From Tritrichomonas musculus (lineage: Eukaryota; Parabasalia; Tritrichomonadida; Tritrichomonadidae), in contig JAPFFF010000015.1 in NCBI GenBank assembly GCA_039105265.1, positions 1,674,001 through 1,738,000 on the forward strand: a stretch of DNA of 64,000 bases, written 5' to 3'. Numbering within the stretch: position 1 is the stretch's first letter; each line of letters begins with the position of its first letter. A model generated the notes under the pieces. The model saw only the letters and a list, made by a program, of their open reading frames with translations. It made no database searches and was not told the DNA's origin. This document shows, in pieces, positions 49,849 to 60,023 of the stretch. Position numbers and translations under genes: made by a program.

Positions 49849-50340
49849 TTAACCTCTTTTAAATTTTTTGAATTCATTTGATAGTATTAAATTTGGTAAA
49901 ACGTTGCATTTAAAATAGTGAGAAATTCCGTGTTGAGCTTGATAAGTAATAAACACTTTTATTTTTTCTCTAGATATTGGATAAGGTTGTTGTTTAAATT
50001 GTGCCATAATTGATTCATATGCTCTTATATTTTTATCATGTGTACTTTTCGAACTTATAGTATTTTCAGAGTACTGCTCTGATTGCTGAAGATAAATATT
50101 AAAATCAGGTGTTTCATTATCATTATTTTGAAATTGCTGTTGTTGCTGTTGTTGTTGAATAAATTGTGGCATTTACTGTTGATTATTGTATTGTTGGGGA
50201 ATCATACATTGATTAAAATTTATCTGATTTTGAAACTGAAAGCTAAACATAGTGTTCTGTTGGTTAAAAGGCTGTGCTAAATCTTGTCCTCTGTTTTCAT
50301 TGTATGGATTTGAATTATTAAGTCCATAAGTTGTTCAACT
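49849..50340 (-). pseudogene. N-terminal tyrosine-recombinase-like fragment, copy B
   Basis: A Gln-rich leader (FIQQQQQQQQFQNND) is followed by AYESIMAQFKQQPYPISREK and IKVFITYQAQHGI, the same block as copy A. The upstream sequence to about 50340 still resembles the Gln/Asn-rich leader of copy A (FQFQNQ words). The piece ends before any catalytic domain and is broken. Two tandem N-terminal copies suggest an old duplication or two insertions. Confidence 0.45.
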
Positions 50341-50479
50341 AAACATAAGAGAAAAATATAAAGTATTGAATTCATTTATTACTTCAAACAAGTTTTGAAT
50401 GCTTATGACTATTGTAACTTTTTCAATAAGACTATAATATCTTAATAAATTGGGTTTTGGCTGAAAGTAGTACATATAA

Positions 50480-51010
50480 ATGGCGTGATTTTTTAACGTC
50501 CCTTCGGGTCCGTTAAAACATCCCTACATTTAACGGCCAGAAACGACTTTTTGAATAGATATAAGGTCATCGAACTTTTTGAGAGTCTATTCGTCTGGAT
50601 AGGAAATTGAGGCCCTATTTGTCCGGCTAAGAAATTGAGAAGGTAATTGTCCGGCCAAGAAATTGAATCAAGCTTACGAATTTCTAACTTTTTCGACAAC
50701 TTTCTATGATCACTATGTGCTTATGCTAGACTGGAATCTATAGGGAATAAGCTTTTTGAGAGCCAATATGGCCGGTATGAACTTTTTGAGAGAGTATCTG
50801 GTCTTCTGCGAACCTTTTCAGAGACTATCTGGTCATTGTGCCTTTTCGCATTAGATACTCAGCTCTAAAGCAAGAGTCTATATCTGGTCGTATACGAACT
50901 TTTTGAAAGGGTATCTGGTGTTCTACGAACCTTTTTAGCCGACTCTATCAAACAATTCATAGGCTTCTCTTAAACGACTCAATGCAGTCAATAAGATTAA
51001 AAGACTAAAA
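50480..51010. repeat. GC-richer block of degenerate ~35-bp repeats
   Basis: The word GAACTTTTTGAGAG with a following TATCTGGTC recurs in degenerate form near 50570, 50745, 50776, 50813 and 50895. The block has more G+C than its surroundings and no long open frame. It ends in an A-run near 51015-51035. It may be a decayed repeat gene or a minisatellite. Confidence 0.55.
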
Positions 51011-51162
51011 AGGAAAAAAAAAAAAAAAAAAGAATTAAAAAAGAAAATGTTTATTAAGGAAATTGATGATGCTTTGCATCAAGCTCTAATATAGAGAAGA
51101 ATCTCTTTTGAGCTAATTCGAAGGAATCTTTGTAAAGATCTCTTTGATTCCAATTCTCTCGT

Positions 51163-51429
51163 ATGAGCTCGTTGACCATGTCGAGACAAAATGATTTAGA
51201 TAATATTAACAAATTCTTTAGAATTAAAACTTTAAAAGCAGGTTTACGAAGACTAATGCATGGAGACATATTTCCTAATGCCAAATTACCTTTTAATAAT
51301 ATATGGTTTCTAGGTAATTTTGAAAAATTTTCTTTGAAATATTTAGATGATATAAAATTTATGTTTCTGATGACCCTCTCTTTCTCAGCTTTTTTACATA
51401 TGATACATATTTCAAGTTATGGGGACTAA
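51163..51429 (+). pseudogene. Possible tyrosine-recombinase middle fragment, opposite orientation
   Basis: An 88-codon frame contains LKAGLRRLMHGDIFPNAKLP and YLDDIKFMFLMTLSFSAFLH. The first resembles the linker after the core-binding domain, and the second the box I helix region of tyrosine recombinases. The likeness is weak, and the piece is short and broken. It lies on the plus strand, unlike copies A and B. Confidence 0.3.
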
Positions 51430-52116
51430 GCATTTTCACCATGATCATTTCTTTACATATGATACGATTTTTCACTTTCTCAAAACCTTACAATTTCATT
51501 ATTTCATAAATATGAATATAACTCAACGTACAACGTGAAAAAGGAAAACTCTGATCGATCTTTTGACGAACTTTATCCAAAAATATGTTCAGATAATTAG
51601 AGATTATGTTCATTTAGTGCTGATCAAATAACAATAAATATTCTACATATGATTGGGGTTACCAGCACTTGTTGAGGATCAAAAGAACTTCCTTTTCTCT
51701 TTTTGATTTGTTTAATGCTTCATATTTAAGGACAAACAATTTATGAAGAACGGGAAAGTGTTACCTGCTATATATGAAGCTGAATAGTCATGACTTTTGC
51801 TCTACCAATTCAGATGTAAGCTTTTTCACATAAAAGCACACCATTAATAAAAACATTTTCGCAGCTAGAACTCAACAACAACAGATAATAGTGATGTGCA
51901 GAAAGTCTATCATATCTAGAATGGTTGACTCATATTATTTGGGACAATAATTTTTTATTGATATTTGAAGCTAATATAGTTTAATCAGCATTAAAAACGA
52001 AATGAAACTAGAATGTTTCAACAAGAAGAATGAATATGAGTTAAAAAAGAAGAATTTTTTTGAGTGTGCAAGTCAGTAGCCTGTTAATATCAATGTTTTA
52101 TGGTGTGGATAATTGA
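51430..52116. other. Intergenic
   Basis: About 690 bp with short, broken frames. CATATGATAC-like words recur near 51400-51470. No gene assigned. Confidence 0.5.
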
Positions 52117-52124
52117 ACTTGAAG

Positions 52125-52602
52125 TAGACTTGTTATTTTGAGAATCGATATCAAAAACATCACTTTTTTTCATCTGATACTCGATTATCAGTTTAAAAAT
52201 CTGATATCGAGATTATCGATTATCAAGATATCAGATATGAAATGTGATATAAAAATAATTGTAAACTTGATATCAATTACCGAGATCTCGAGATCTCAAA
52301 CAGATTCATCTTTTTTTATAATTGTTATTTGTGATTTTATAATATCTAAAAATAAATAATAGAATGTATTGATGTTTATTTTAAGATTAAAATCAAAAAA
52401 TACATTCTTTTTTATGAAATATTTGTGATTAAAATACGATCATATTTTTATCAAAAAGTTTAATCGAAAATTATGATATCAAAAGCTGAGAAAAAAAAAT
52501 CTCGATCTCTGAAATCGATCTCGAGAATCTGTGCATATTTATGTATCGATATCAAAAAGTCAATCAATTATCGATCTCGAGAATCGGAGAATAACAAGTC
52601 TA
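52125..52602. mobile_element. hAT-like MITE, 8-bp TSD ACTTGAAG
   Basis: The ends TAGACTTGTTATT are inverted and perfectly matched for 13 bp. The flanks are a direct duplication ACTTGAAG at 52117-52124 and 52603-52610. The 478-bp interior is rich in ATCGATATC/CTCGAGATC words that can fold back. A partial relative sits at 41361-41640 in inverted orientation. Confidence 0.88.
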
Positions 52603-52610
52603 ACTTGAAG

Positions 52611-53226
52611 TTCTTCCAGCAATATGTAGCAATTGCATTTGTCAAGAAATGATCATGTTTTTTGAAAGAGTTTTCTTCTAAGCTTATATTTAATTTCAAA
52701 GTTGATATACTAAATCATTAAAATTATCTCCGTTAATGCATAAAAAATCTTTAAAATTTTGGCTTGTTTGATTTGTTACCTTTTAATTTTTGTAAAATAT
52801 CTTCAACGGAGCTTTTTTACTAATTCGAAATGCAAATTTAAGAATACAAATGATTAGTTTGCAAAAATAAATGCTACTTCCAAGGATCTCAAATAAAAAA
52901 CAGAAAATTAGTGTGTACACAAATTTTAAGTGAATTACAGAGACTGTTAACTGTTTTCACACTACCACAAACTCAAAATAATACTTGTTCTTCTTTGCTT
53001 CTCAGCTAGAACATGAAGCATACTTTACAACAATACATCTAAATTTCAATATTGGCTTTTACGGCCTCCACATTAATTGGATCAATACTAAGAGTCAAAG
53101 TCCTAAAAAAATTTTTCAATTCACATGTGATCAAGATCCTAATAAAAAAAATTTAAAACATATCCATAGTTATCAAACCTTTTATTATTCTAAATTATAA
53201 AATATAATGAATGGAAATTTAAATAA
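52611..53226. other. Intergenic
   Basis: No convincing gene. A 71-codon plus-strand frame at 52985-53200 has no support. It contains the 3' flank of the double-kinase gene. Confidence 0.5.
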
Positions 53227-55395
53227 TTAAATCAATTGCGAAAGACGTTCTAATATATCTGGCTTAAATGATTCAACTCCATCAATTAAGAGAAAATTAT
53301 TTTCTTTGATATTTTTGCTAATTTCTTCGAAAGATGGTCTTCGATGTGGATCTACAGATATGCATCGTTCGATCAATCGTTTGGAGAAATCATTGATTGT
53401 TGAAGGAATCGTGATTTTCTTTCTTGCAAAAGCTGCTTTGATTGCATTTGGATATTGACCACCTGTTAAGATGTAATAAACCAAAATACCAAAAGCATAA
53501 ACGTCTACTTTTTCATCATATTCTGGATGTTCATCGAACAATTCAGGAGCCATAAATTCAACAGTTCCTATTCCGCCAGTTCGTTGTTGTGTAGTTTGAG
53601 CTTCAACTTCAATTAAGGTTGAAATACCGAAATCACTTAATTTCACATGATAAAAACTATCAAGCAAAATGTTTTCTGGTTTCAAATCACGATGTATAAT
53701 GTTGTTCATGTGGACAAACATCATTGCTTCGCTAACTTCATAAATAATTGTAATCTTTTCAATTTCTGATATTTTTTTAATTGCTTGGCTTAAATTATAT
53801 TGGCAGTATTCAAGTAATATAGAAGGCTTGTGCTCATTATCACCAAGGAAGAATCCGTAAGTTTCGATAATGTTTGGATGACTTAGGTTATTCAATATTT
53901 CATATTCCCCAATAAAATGTTTAAATCGATACATTAGTTCTTTCCTTTTCTTTTGTACTCCCTTATCAATATCACTTGTATCAAATTCTTTTAGTGCTAA
54001 TGTTTCAATTCGTGTAACTCTGTAAACTTTTGAGGAAACTCCTTTTCCAATCTTTGCTTCACGTTTAAGCTGTTGAACTTCTTCAAGATCGAGAAACTTA
54101 ACTTTCTTTTTAGGAATATTGTCAACAGACATTTCTTCAGATTTTTCTTCAACTTTTTCTTTAGCTTTTATTTTGGCTTCGGACTTTTCTTCTTTTAATT
54201 GAGTTTGAAGGTTTGCGTTTGCTTTTTGCAGTTTTAATTTGTCATTTTTCAAGTTAGAAACTTCAGCTTTAAGAAAATCATTTTCTTTTTCAACATTTTT
54301 AATCTTCATCTTAAGATTTTGATTATCGTTTTCCAATTTTTTACATTGTTCTCTTTCTTTTTTCAGTAGTGCTTGGAGCGATTCTATCGACCTTTCACCT
54401 ACTGTAGGGTTATCTGAGTCAGACCAACTTGTAGAATCTAAAGCTTTAGCTAATGTGGCGTCAAAAATAGCTAATGTTGATGATGGAGCAGATGAATGCT
54501 CTTTGAAAGATGAAAGATATGCTTTAGCTTCACTATCTTCAAAAAGCCCAAACTTTTTTTTAAAATCTCTTTCAAGAAGAAATTGAATGATCGAATCAAA
54601 AGAAATCCTTTGTTCTGGATTTTCACACCAACAAGATTCAAAAAATAGCTTAAAAATATCGTCAAATTTGGAAGGGATTTCTGGACGTTCGCAATGCTGT
54701 ATAGCTTTAATGAGTCGGGGTTTTGTATATGACTTAAAAGGCTTTCTTCCTGTTATTAATTCGTAAACGATCATTGAATAAGAATAAATGTCTCCTTCCT
54801 TTGAAGCTTGAGAACAATCTAATAATATTTCTGGGGCAACATAAAATGGATCTTTATCTTCATTTGGTTTTCCTGCTAGAAAGGATGGAGCAGTGGGATC
54901 TTTATTTAATTGAAAGCCAGTGATATGTGGATAAAAATCATCATCAAATAAAATCTTAGATGGGTTTAAATCACCATGAATGATGTCATGGTCATGCAAA
55001 TATTTCATGCCACAAGCAATGCCTAACATTGTAATATATTTCTTTATTAGAGTAAATTCTTTTTGCTGAGTGGAAGTTCCTGAAAATATCTTGTCAAGTG
55101 ATCCACGTGGCATATATTCTGATATAAGAACTAGATTATTTTTTTTGTCAAAATCTTTAAAACTATAGTAAAAAAATTTTAATACAGCAGGGTTTTTGAG
55201 GTCAGTAAGTTGTTTAAATTCATTTGTAACCAAAGTTTTTTCTGACGCTTTGTTACATGGTTTTGTATAAATTTTGGCAGCGTATTGTTTTTTTGTTTCA
55301 GAATTGGTAACTAAATAAACTGAACCAAGAGAACCTTCACCAATTTTTTTAACCTGAGCATATTTGCTCATGTTCAATAACTTGTTCGTAGTCAT
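53227..55395 (-). CDS. Pseudokinase-coiled coil-protein kinase
   Basis: 722 residues with two protein kinase folds. Domain 1 (about 12-275) has a glycine loop (GEGSLGSVY), the ATP lysine (AAKIY), but HGDLNPSK at 140-147, where the usual Lys and Asn are changed, and TGFQ at 159-162 in place of DFG. It therefore lacks the metal-binding Asp and is probably a pseudokinase. A Lys/Glu-rich coiled coil spans ~336-425. Domain 2 (about 447-710) is complete: GKGVSSKVY, LALKEF (K469), HRDLKPEN at 568-575, DFG at 588-590 and APE near 617. This suggests a Ser/Thr kinase regulated by its own pseudokinase half and by dimerisation. The reading frame's first codon is TTG; the next codon is ATG (55395). Another ATG at residue 9 (MSKYAQ) is also possible. 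Confidence 0.88.
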   Translation of the reverse strand: MTTNKLLNMSKYAQVKKIGEGSLGSVYLVTNSETKKQYAAKIYTKPCNKASEKTLVTNEFKQLTDLKNPAVLKFFYYSFKDFDKKNNLVLISEYMPRGSLDKIFSGTSTQQKEFTLIKKYITMLGIACGMKYLHDHDIIHGDLNPSKILFDDDFYPHITGFQLNKDPTAPSFLAGKPNEDKDPFYVAPEILLDCSQASKEGDIYSYSMIVYELITGRKPFKSYTKPRLIKAIQHCERPEIPSKFDDIFKLFFESCWCENPEQRISFDSIIQFLLERDFKKKFGLFEDSEAKAYLSSFKEHSSAPSSTLAIFDATLAKALDSTSWSDSDNPTVGERSIESLQALLKKEREQCKKLENDNQNLKMKIKNVEKENDFLKAEVSNLKNDKLKLQKANANLQTQLKEEKSEAKIKAKEKVEEKSEEMSVDNIPKKKVKFLDLEEVQQLKREAKIGKGVSSKVYRVTRIETLALKEFDTSDIDKGVQKKRKELMYRFKHFIGEYEILNNLSHPNIIETYGFFLGDNEHKPSILLEYCQYNLSQAIKKISEIEKITIIYEVSEAMMFVHMNNIIHRDLKPENILLDSFYHVKLSDFGISTLIEVEAQTTQQRTGGIGTVEFMAPELFDEHPEYDEKVDVYAFGILVYYILTGGQYPNAIKAAFARKKITIPSTINDFSKRLIERCISVDPHRRPSFEEISKNIKENNFLLIDGVESFKPDILERLSQLI

Positions 55396-55571
55396 CAAAT
55401 AAAATTTTAACCTTTCAAAAAAATTAAAAAGATAAATGGTAAATTCGTTTATATTTCAATGAAATCATAAATTGAAAGTTGAAATAATTTCATCATCAGC
55501 TTTTTAAAAATTAATTAATAAAAATTCGATTTGAAATAAACTAGATATAAAATAATCACATTTATTCAATG

Positions 55572-57371
55572 TTAATCAGTAATTCCAATATCAACTCTTT
55601 CACCAGGAAGAATATTTAATTTCAAGATAGGCACAGTGAAATGAATACAATGCTCAAATCTAACTTTCTTAATATTTACATTCAAAAGATCAGGATTTAC
55701 ATTTCCATTGCTAAAGTTGTTTTCGTTAAAATCTTTTGAAATGCTTTCAATTATTCCATCAATTCCTTTTGTAATAAATTCAGTCTGATACTTGAACTCT
55801 TCATTGTCAAATTCTGATAATTGCAAACTTCTTATTCCATCTTCAATTAAGTCTTCATAAACAAGATACCATGGCGATGAAGCATCAACCAAAGGCAAGA
55901 CTGGTTTGAAATAATCATAATTTTTATATTTTCGAAGAAAGAACTTGTATAAGACACAGAATTTGGTGACAATATTGGTTTGCCAAAATGACATATCAAA
56001 TGTCTCATTTGAATCAATATTATTAAACAGGGAGGTGATGTAATCAGCAATGTTTGATTTTTCTGGGCCAATTTTTTCTCTGAAGAAGTTCATGCATTCG
56101 CTGATATGCTCTGGATGAGGAAAAGATCGAAATGCTTCTTTCGAAAGCCTTGTATAACAATCACTGTAGCTTTTATAATAGTTTCTTGCAAGTTTAACAA
56201 GAGAATCTAACATTCTACTAATAACAACTGGTTTCGCTTGATCGTAAGCTGACTTCAAAAAATCGATTACATTATCGCTTTGATAACCATAAATATTTGT
56301 TAAAGATAATGATAATCCAGGATGGATGTGTTTCATAATTATATCAGTTGTTGCGTTATATAGAACATCACTCTCAATTTCTTGATCATGCAAAATTTGA
56401 CATCCTTGAAATATTGAATAAGAAGAAAACTCAGCATCAACATTAATTGCTGCTTTAAACTTTTCGTTTTCTTTAAGAGGTACAAAAGTTGAAATATATC
56501 GGCGGTTTAATGCAAATTCTTCAGATGATGATGCACCGGAAAATGGAAGTACAGGCGCAAAATGATGCGAATTACGGTAAGAATGTTGAACATGCGGAAA
56601 TGTTTCATTGTTGGCACGTTTTTCTCCGTTTTTGAGACTTTCTGTAACAAAATTATGCGAGTCAATAGCAACAGGATCTGGAAAAATTTTCGAATGCTCA
56701 AAAATTGGGGATACAAGAAGTAGATCTTCACGATCGATTATTCCATTTAAAAACAAATTTAGAGCAATATCGCTTTTTTCGTCGCATTTTGATAATATTT
56801 CAGAAACAGATTCATTAACTCGCATACGTGGTTGAAGGTCTGGATCAATATCTGACATTTCATCAAATGAAAAGTCTGAATCAGAGTCTTCATTTGGAAT
56901 ATAAGGTAATAAAGAATGAATTGCTTTATCATCTAAATACTTTAAAAGATTTTTTAAAAGATTCTGATTATTTGTTAATTTGAGAAAAAAGCTGAAAAGC
57001 TGTGGATAACTAGTCTCTCTTTTGTGAAAAGAAATTATAGCTGCTACAAGAGATTGAAATTCGAGTTCAGTCTGAAGAGATTTTCTTGCTTCGACTAAAA
57101 TGTCGTATAGTTCTTCTAGTTCTTGAGCCCGAGATTTAATTTTTGGATCTGCTGGTTTATAATGATTTCTGTTTTCAAAAATTAATCGATTTAATAAGCA
57201 TATGCAAGGACCAGATTCTTCAAGGACTCTTTTCACAGAATTTGGAATTGATGAATTTGGATCAATTTTTTTGAGAACAGGTAGAAGGTCCTCAAGGATT
57301 TCTTCGTTTTTTGAGAAGTGAATTCGAAAAAAAGATTCCATCATTGCAAGAGATCTTTGAAACTCATTCAT
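55572..57371 (-). CDS. Hypothetical 599-residue helical protein
   Basis: Not recognised. It is mostly helical, with an acidic patch near 185-205 (NEDSDSDFSFDEMSDIDPD) and no signal peptide, membrane span or enzyme motif. The N-terminal 130 residues form regular amphipathic helices; the C-terminal third ends in a beta-rich stretch (HCIHFTVPILKLNILPGERV). The ATG at 57371 gives MNEFQRSLAMMESFF. It is transcribed away from the bromodomain gene, with 81 bp between start codons, so the two may share a promoter region. A role in chromatin is conceivable from that neighbour, but nothing in the sequence shows it. Confidence 0.7.
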   Translation of the reverse strand: MNEFQRSLAMMESFFRIHFSKNEEILEDLLPVLKKIDPNSSIPNSVKRVLEESGPCICLLNRLIFENRNHYKPADPKIKSRAQELEELYDILVEARKSLQTELEFQSLVAAIISFHKRETSYPQLFSFFLKLTNNQNLLKNLLKYLDDKAIHSLLPYIPNEDSDSDFSFDEMSDIDPDLQPRMRVNESVSEILSKCDEKSDIALNLFLNGIIDREDLLLVSPIFEHSKIFPDPVAIDSHNFVTESLKNGEKRANNETFPHVQHSYRNSHHFAPVLPFSGASSSEEFALNRRYISTFVPLKENEKFKAAINVDAEFSSYSIFQGCQILHDQEIESDVLYNATTDIIMKHIHPGLSLSLTNIYGYQSDNVIDFLKSAYDQAKPVVISRMLDSLVKLARNYYKSYSDCYTRLSKEAFRSFPHPEHISECMNFFREKIGPEKSNIADYITSLFNNIDSNETFDMSFWQTNIVTKFCVLYKFFLRKYKNYDYFKPVLPLVDASSPWYLVYEDLIEDGIRSLQLSEFDNEEFKYQTEFITKGIDGIIESISKDFNENNFSNGNVNPDLLNVNIKKVRFEHCIHFTVPILKLNILPGERVDIGITD

Positions 57372-57452
57372 TTTATTACTTTTATTATTATTATGACCAA
57401 ATATTGATACAATTTTGATGATGGTTATATTATTTTATAATAAACAAATTTA

Positions 57453-57941
57453 ATGACAGAATTCACTCTCCGAAACGAAATGACAGATTTTCAAAAGCAG
57501 TATTGTTTAAAAATGCTGGATAAAATCGAAAAACATCCAATTTCTCAGATTTTTGCGACTCAATCAAAATTATTCGAAAATCATTTTATTAAATACACCA
57601 GCAAACCAAAAAAAGCAATGGATTTGCAAACTATTCGCAAAAAAATTACAGAAGGCCAATATAAGACCATGAATGAATGCGGCCAAGATATTCAATTGAT
57701 TTGGTCAAATACGACTTCTTGCTTCAAAGAAGATTCGCCTATTTATGCAATGGCTCAAGATCTATCTGAATGGTTTGACAAAAAATGGATTGAATATCCT
57801 CGTACTGAAGAAGAACAATGGGTTAAAAAAATTAGGAAAGTTCAAGAATCTGTTAAATTATTATCAGAACATTTCCCAATTGATAAGTCGTTTATACCAG
57901 AAAAAGAAGATAATCCTCAAAGCTCCAGTGAAAAAAAATGA
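57453..57941 (+). CDS. Small bromodomain-like protein
   Basis: 162 residues. Bromodomains read acetyl-lysine on histones in the nucleus. The pattern fits one domain at about 15-115: helix Z (QKQYCLKMLDKIEKHP), ZA loop leading to KPKKAMDLQTIRKKI (like P-MDLxTIkxkl), helix B around NECGQDIQLIWSN, then the BC loop and helix C (PIYAMAQDLSEWFDK). The key Asn that contacts acetyl-lysine (YN in the BC loop) looks replaced: the stretch reads SNTTSCFKED. Binding may be altered. The start ATG at 57453 opens the frame. The C-terminal ~45 residues are a polar tail. Trichomonads have several single-bromodomain proteins like this. Confidence 0.75.
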   Translation: MTEFTLRNEMTDFQKQYCLKMLDKIEKHPISQIFATQSKLFENHFIKYTSKPKKAMDLQTIRKKITEGQYKTMNECGQDIQLIWSNTTSCFKEDSPIYAMAQDLSEWFDKKWIEYPRTEEEQWVKKIRKVQESVKLLSEHFPIDKSFIPEKEDNPQSSSEKK

Positions 57942-58202
57942 AAATACATCTATTTGTTATATATTTATAAATAAAAGTTGTTTATGGATTTCATATACTT
58001 ATTGAATAAATTTAAAAAGATATCTGCACCAAAAAATGGATTTGATGAATATAGAGTAAAATGGTAATTTTTTTAAATTACATCAAATCTCAAAAAAACT
58101 ATCATACAAAGTTATTTACTCCTTTGAATATTATTGCTTTTTTTTTCCTCCACAAAAAAGTCATTTTTTTTTTTAATAATAATCATTTTAATAATATATA
58201 TT

Positions 58203-59759
58203 TTATTTTGAATTATATAAAATGAGCTTAAAATTGTTCATTTCTTTATCAGTCAATGGCTTTGATAATTTCTCCTCCACACGATAGATTGTGACGGCTT
58301 GACTTCCTTCAGCAACAGCGAGTATCACACCGCTGTTAGATTCGGCCACATCGATACTATTTGCCGCGCTTCCGACTTTAAAAGTGAAAACTGAAGTTCG
58401 TGATGAAAGAAGCAAATCAAATCCATACACCCGCATTCCAGTTAAATCGGATACGAATAACACAGAAGCCCTAGTTGGTGACCAAACAACACCTGTATCG
58501 CCCAGGCTCAAGTTGATTGTTAATTCGATTAGTGGATCAGATTCGAAAATATTATATATTCCCACTTTTCCGTTATCAAAAGAAGCCGCGAAAAATTGAG
58601 GAAGTAAAGGTGAAAAAGAAATAGTCTTAGCTACTGCTTTTGCTGAAAAAGTTGATGGTGAAGTTGCACTTCCAAATCGACAACAATTGAAAATTTTGCC
58701 TCCACTTCCAACAAGGAATGAATTGACAGAATTTGGAAACATTGTCAATGAAAAAGAAGGAAGATATCCTAATGATAACTTAACTGTTTCGGCTTTAACA
58801 AAGGATAATTCATTCTTTTCTGAAGAAAGTGTAATGGATGACGATATAGTTGACCTTAAATACCAAAAAGTGACAAGTGAACTTTCATCTAGAGCACAAA
58901 CAACAGTGGTTCCTGAGGCTGTAAATATGTTAATGCCAACAATAGCAAATCTGTGATTCTTTGATCCCATAGAATCAGTTGTAGCTTGTGGTTGTATAAC
59001 TAATGCTGTTCCACTTTGTTTAGTTTTTTCAACTCGTGATAAATCCCAGACCAAAAGTGAACCTGAATTCGTTCCTGCTACAACTATTTGTCCTTCTGAG
59101 CCATGAACTGAAAAGCATGATGGCGATGCGGATGATATTAAATAAAATGCAGGCTGGTTTTGGTTGCTCGTCGCTGTCCAAACAAGTATTTTACCTAGTG
59201 GCGCTGGATCACTAACTAATGCATATGTTCGTGATGATGTAACACGAACTAATTCTGGAGCGGTTTCTGTAATGTATTTGCTGAGACGAACAAGCGAATT
59301 TGAGTCGCTTTGTGATTTTTTCGAGTTTGGGCTAGAAATTGAATTAACTGTTCCGAATTCTGACTGTGCTAATAAAGCGGTTACTGTTGATGTTGCTGCC
59401 TTTAAAAAATGGATCAGCGATGGAAATCTCGGCTGACTATTTATTTCTGGAATCTGAATTCCAGCTTCTGAGTATGAAATACTATCAGTTTGCGTTGTTT
59501 GGTTAAAAGTATCGAGCTTATATTGAGTTTTAACACTAGAATATCCTAGCTTGATCGTACTAGCATCAAGAGAAAATAAGGTTGTCGATGGCGATGCAGC
59601 TAAATTATGTAAGTATGGTAACCTCGATTTTGCATACTCAATTTCTTTTGGCGTTAGGCGAACACGATTTGAAGTTTTTCTCTTACGTGGAGGTGTTTTG
59701 GATGGCTTTTTCTTTTTATCTTCGGCTTCTTCTTCGGCTTCAAATAGTTCGTCATCCAT
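58203..59759 (-). CDS. WDR60-like dynein-2 intermediate chain
   Basis: 518 residues. Dynein-2 intermediate chains carry the retrograde motor of intraflagellar transport. A basic, Lys-rich N-terminus (1-40) leads to KTQYKLDTFNQTTQTDSISY and EAGIQIPE near 78-105. That matches the QxN...DxxxQTDE...WTQHPGE block of WDR60 (DYNC2I1), in which the TQTD stretch is characteristic. The C-terminal ~350 residues form a WD40-type propeller: GSLLVWDLSR, VTFWYLR, AASFDNGKVGIYNI and GMRVYGFD are blade-like ends. Length is shorter than metazoan WDR60. An axonemal dynein intermediate chain is the main alternative. Trichomonads keep flagella, so either fits. Confidence 0.6.
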   Translation of the reverse strand: MDDELFEAEEEAEDKKKKPSKTPPRKRKTSNRVRLTPKEIEYAKSRLPYLHNLAASPSTTLFSLDASTIKLGYSSVKTQYKLDTFNQTTQTDSISYSEAGIQIPEINSQPRFPSLIHFLKAATSTVTALLAQSEFGTVNSISSPNSKKSQSDSNSLVRLSKYITETAPELVRVTSSRTYALVSDPAPLGKILVWTATSNQNQPAFYLISSASPSCFSVHGSEGQIVVAGTNSGSLLVWDLSRVEKTKQSGTALVIQPQATTDSMGSKNHRFAIVGINIFTASGTTVVCALDESSLVTFWYLRSTISSSITLSSEKNELSFVKAETVKLSLGYLPSFSLTMFPNSVNSFLVGSGGKIFNCCRFGSATSPSTFSAKAVAKTISFSPLLPQFFAASFDNGKVGIYNIFESDPLIELTINLSLGDTGVVWSPTRASVLFVSDLTGMRVYGFDLLLSSRTSVFTFKVGSAANSIDVAESNSGVILAVAEGSQAVTIYRVEEKLSKPLTDKEMNNFKLILYNSK

Positions 59760-60023
59760 CTTAAATTTTTTATTTTAAACGACCATTTATTCTCAGAAAT
59801 CAAAGCAAAATTTAAACGTTATTTTTATTATTCAAGGAGGGCAAAAAGATAATTTATTGATTGCTACCAAATTATGCTTTAGCTCATCCTCCAATAATCT
59901 ACGGCATTTGAAAGATATGATAACTTAATAATTTATTTATCTTTTATTCAAATGTATTTTATTTATATTTATACTTTTATTTTTTGTAAAATCAGATAAA
60001 AATGATAAAATCAGATGTTTTAA

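Noticed and set aside
50493-50699. 68-codon minus-strand ORF in the GC-richer block
   Set aside because: It follows the degenerate repeats and has no recognisable domain.
52985-53200. 71-codon plus-strand ORF
   Set aside because: No domain, AT-driven codon use and no start-site motif.
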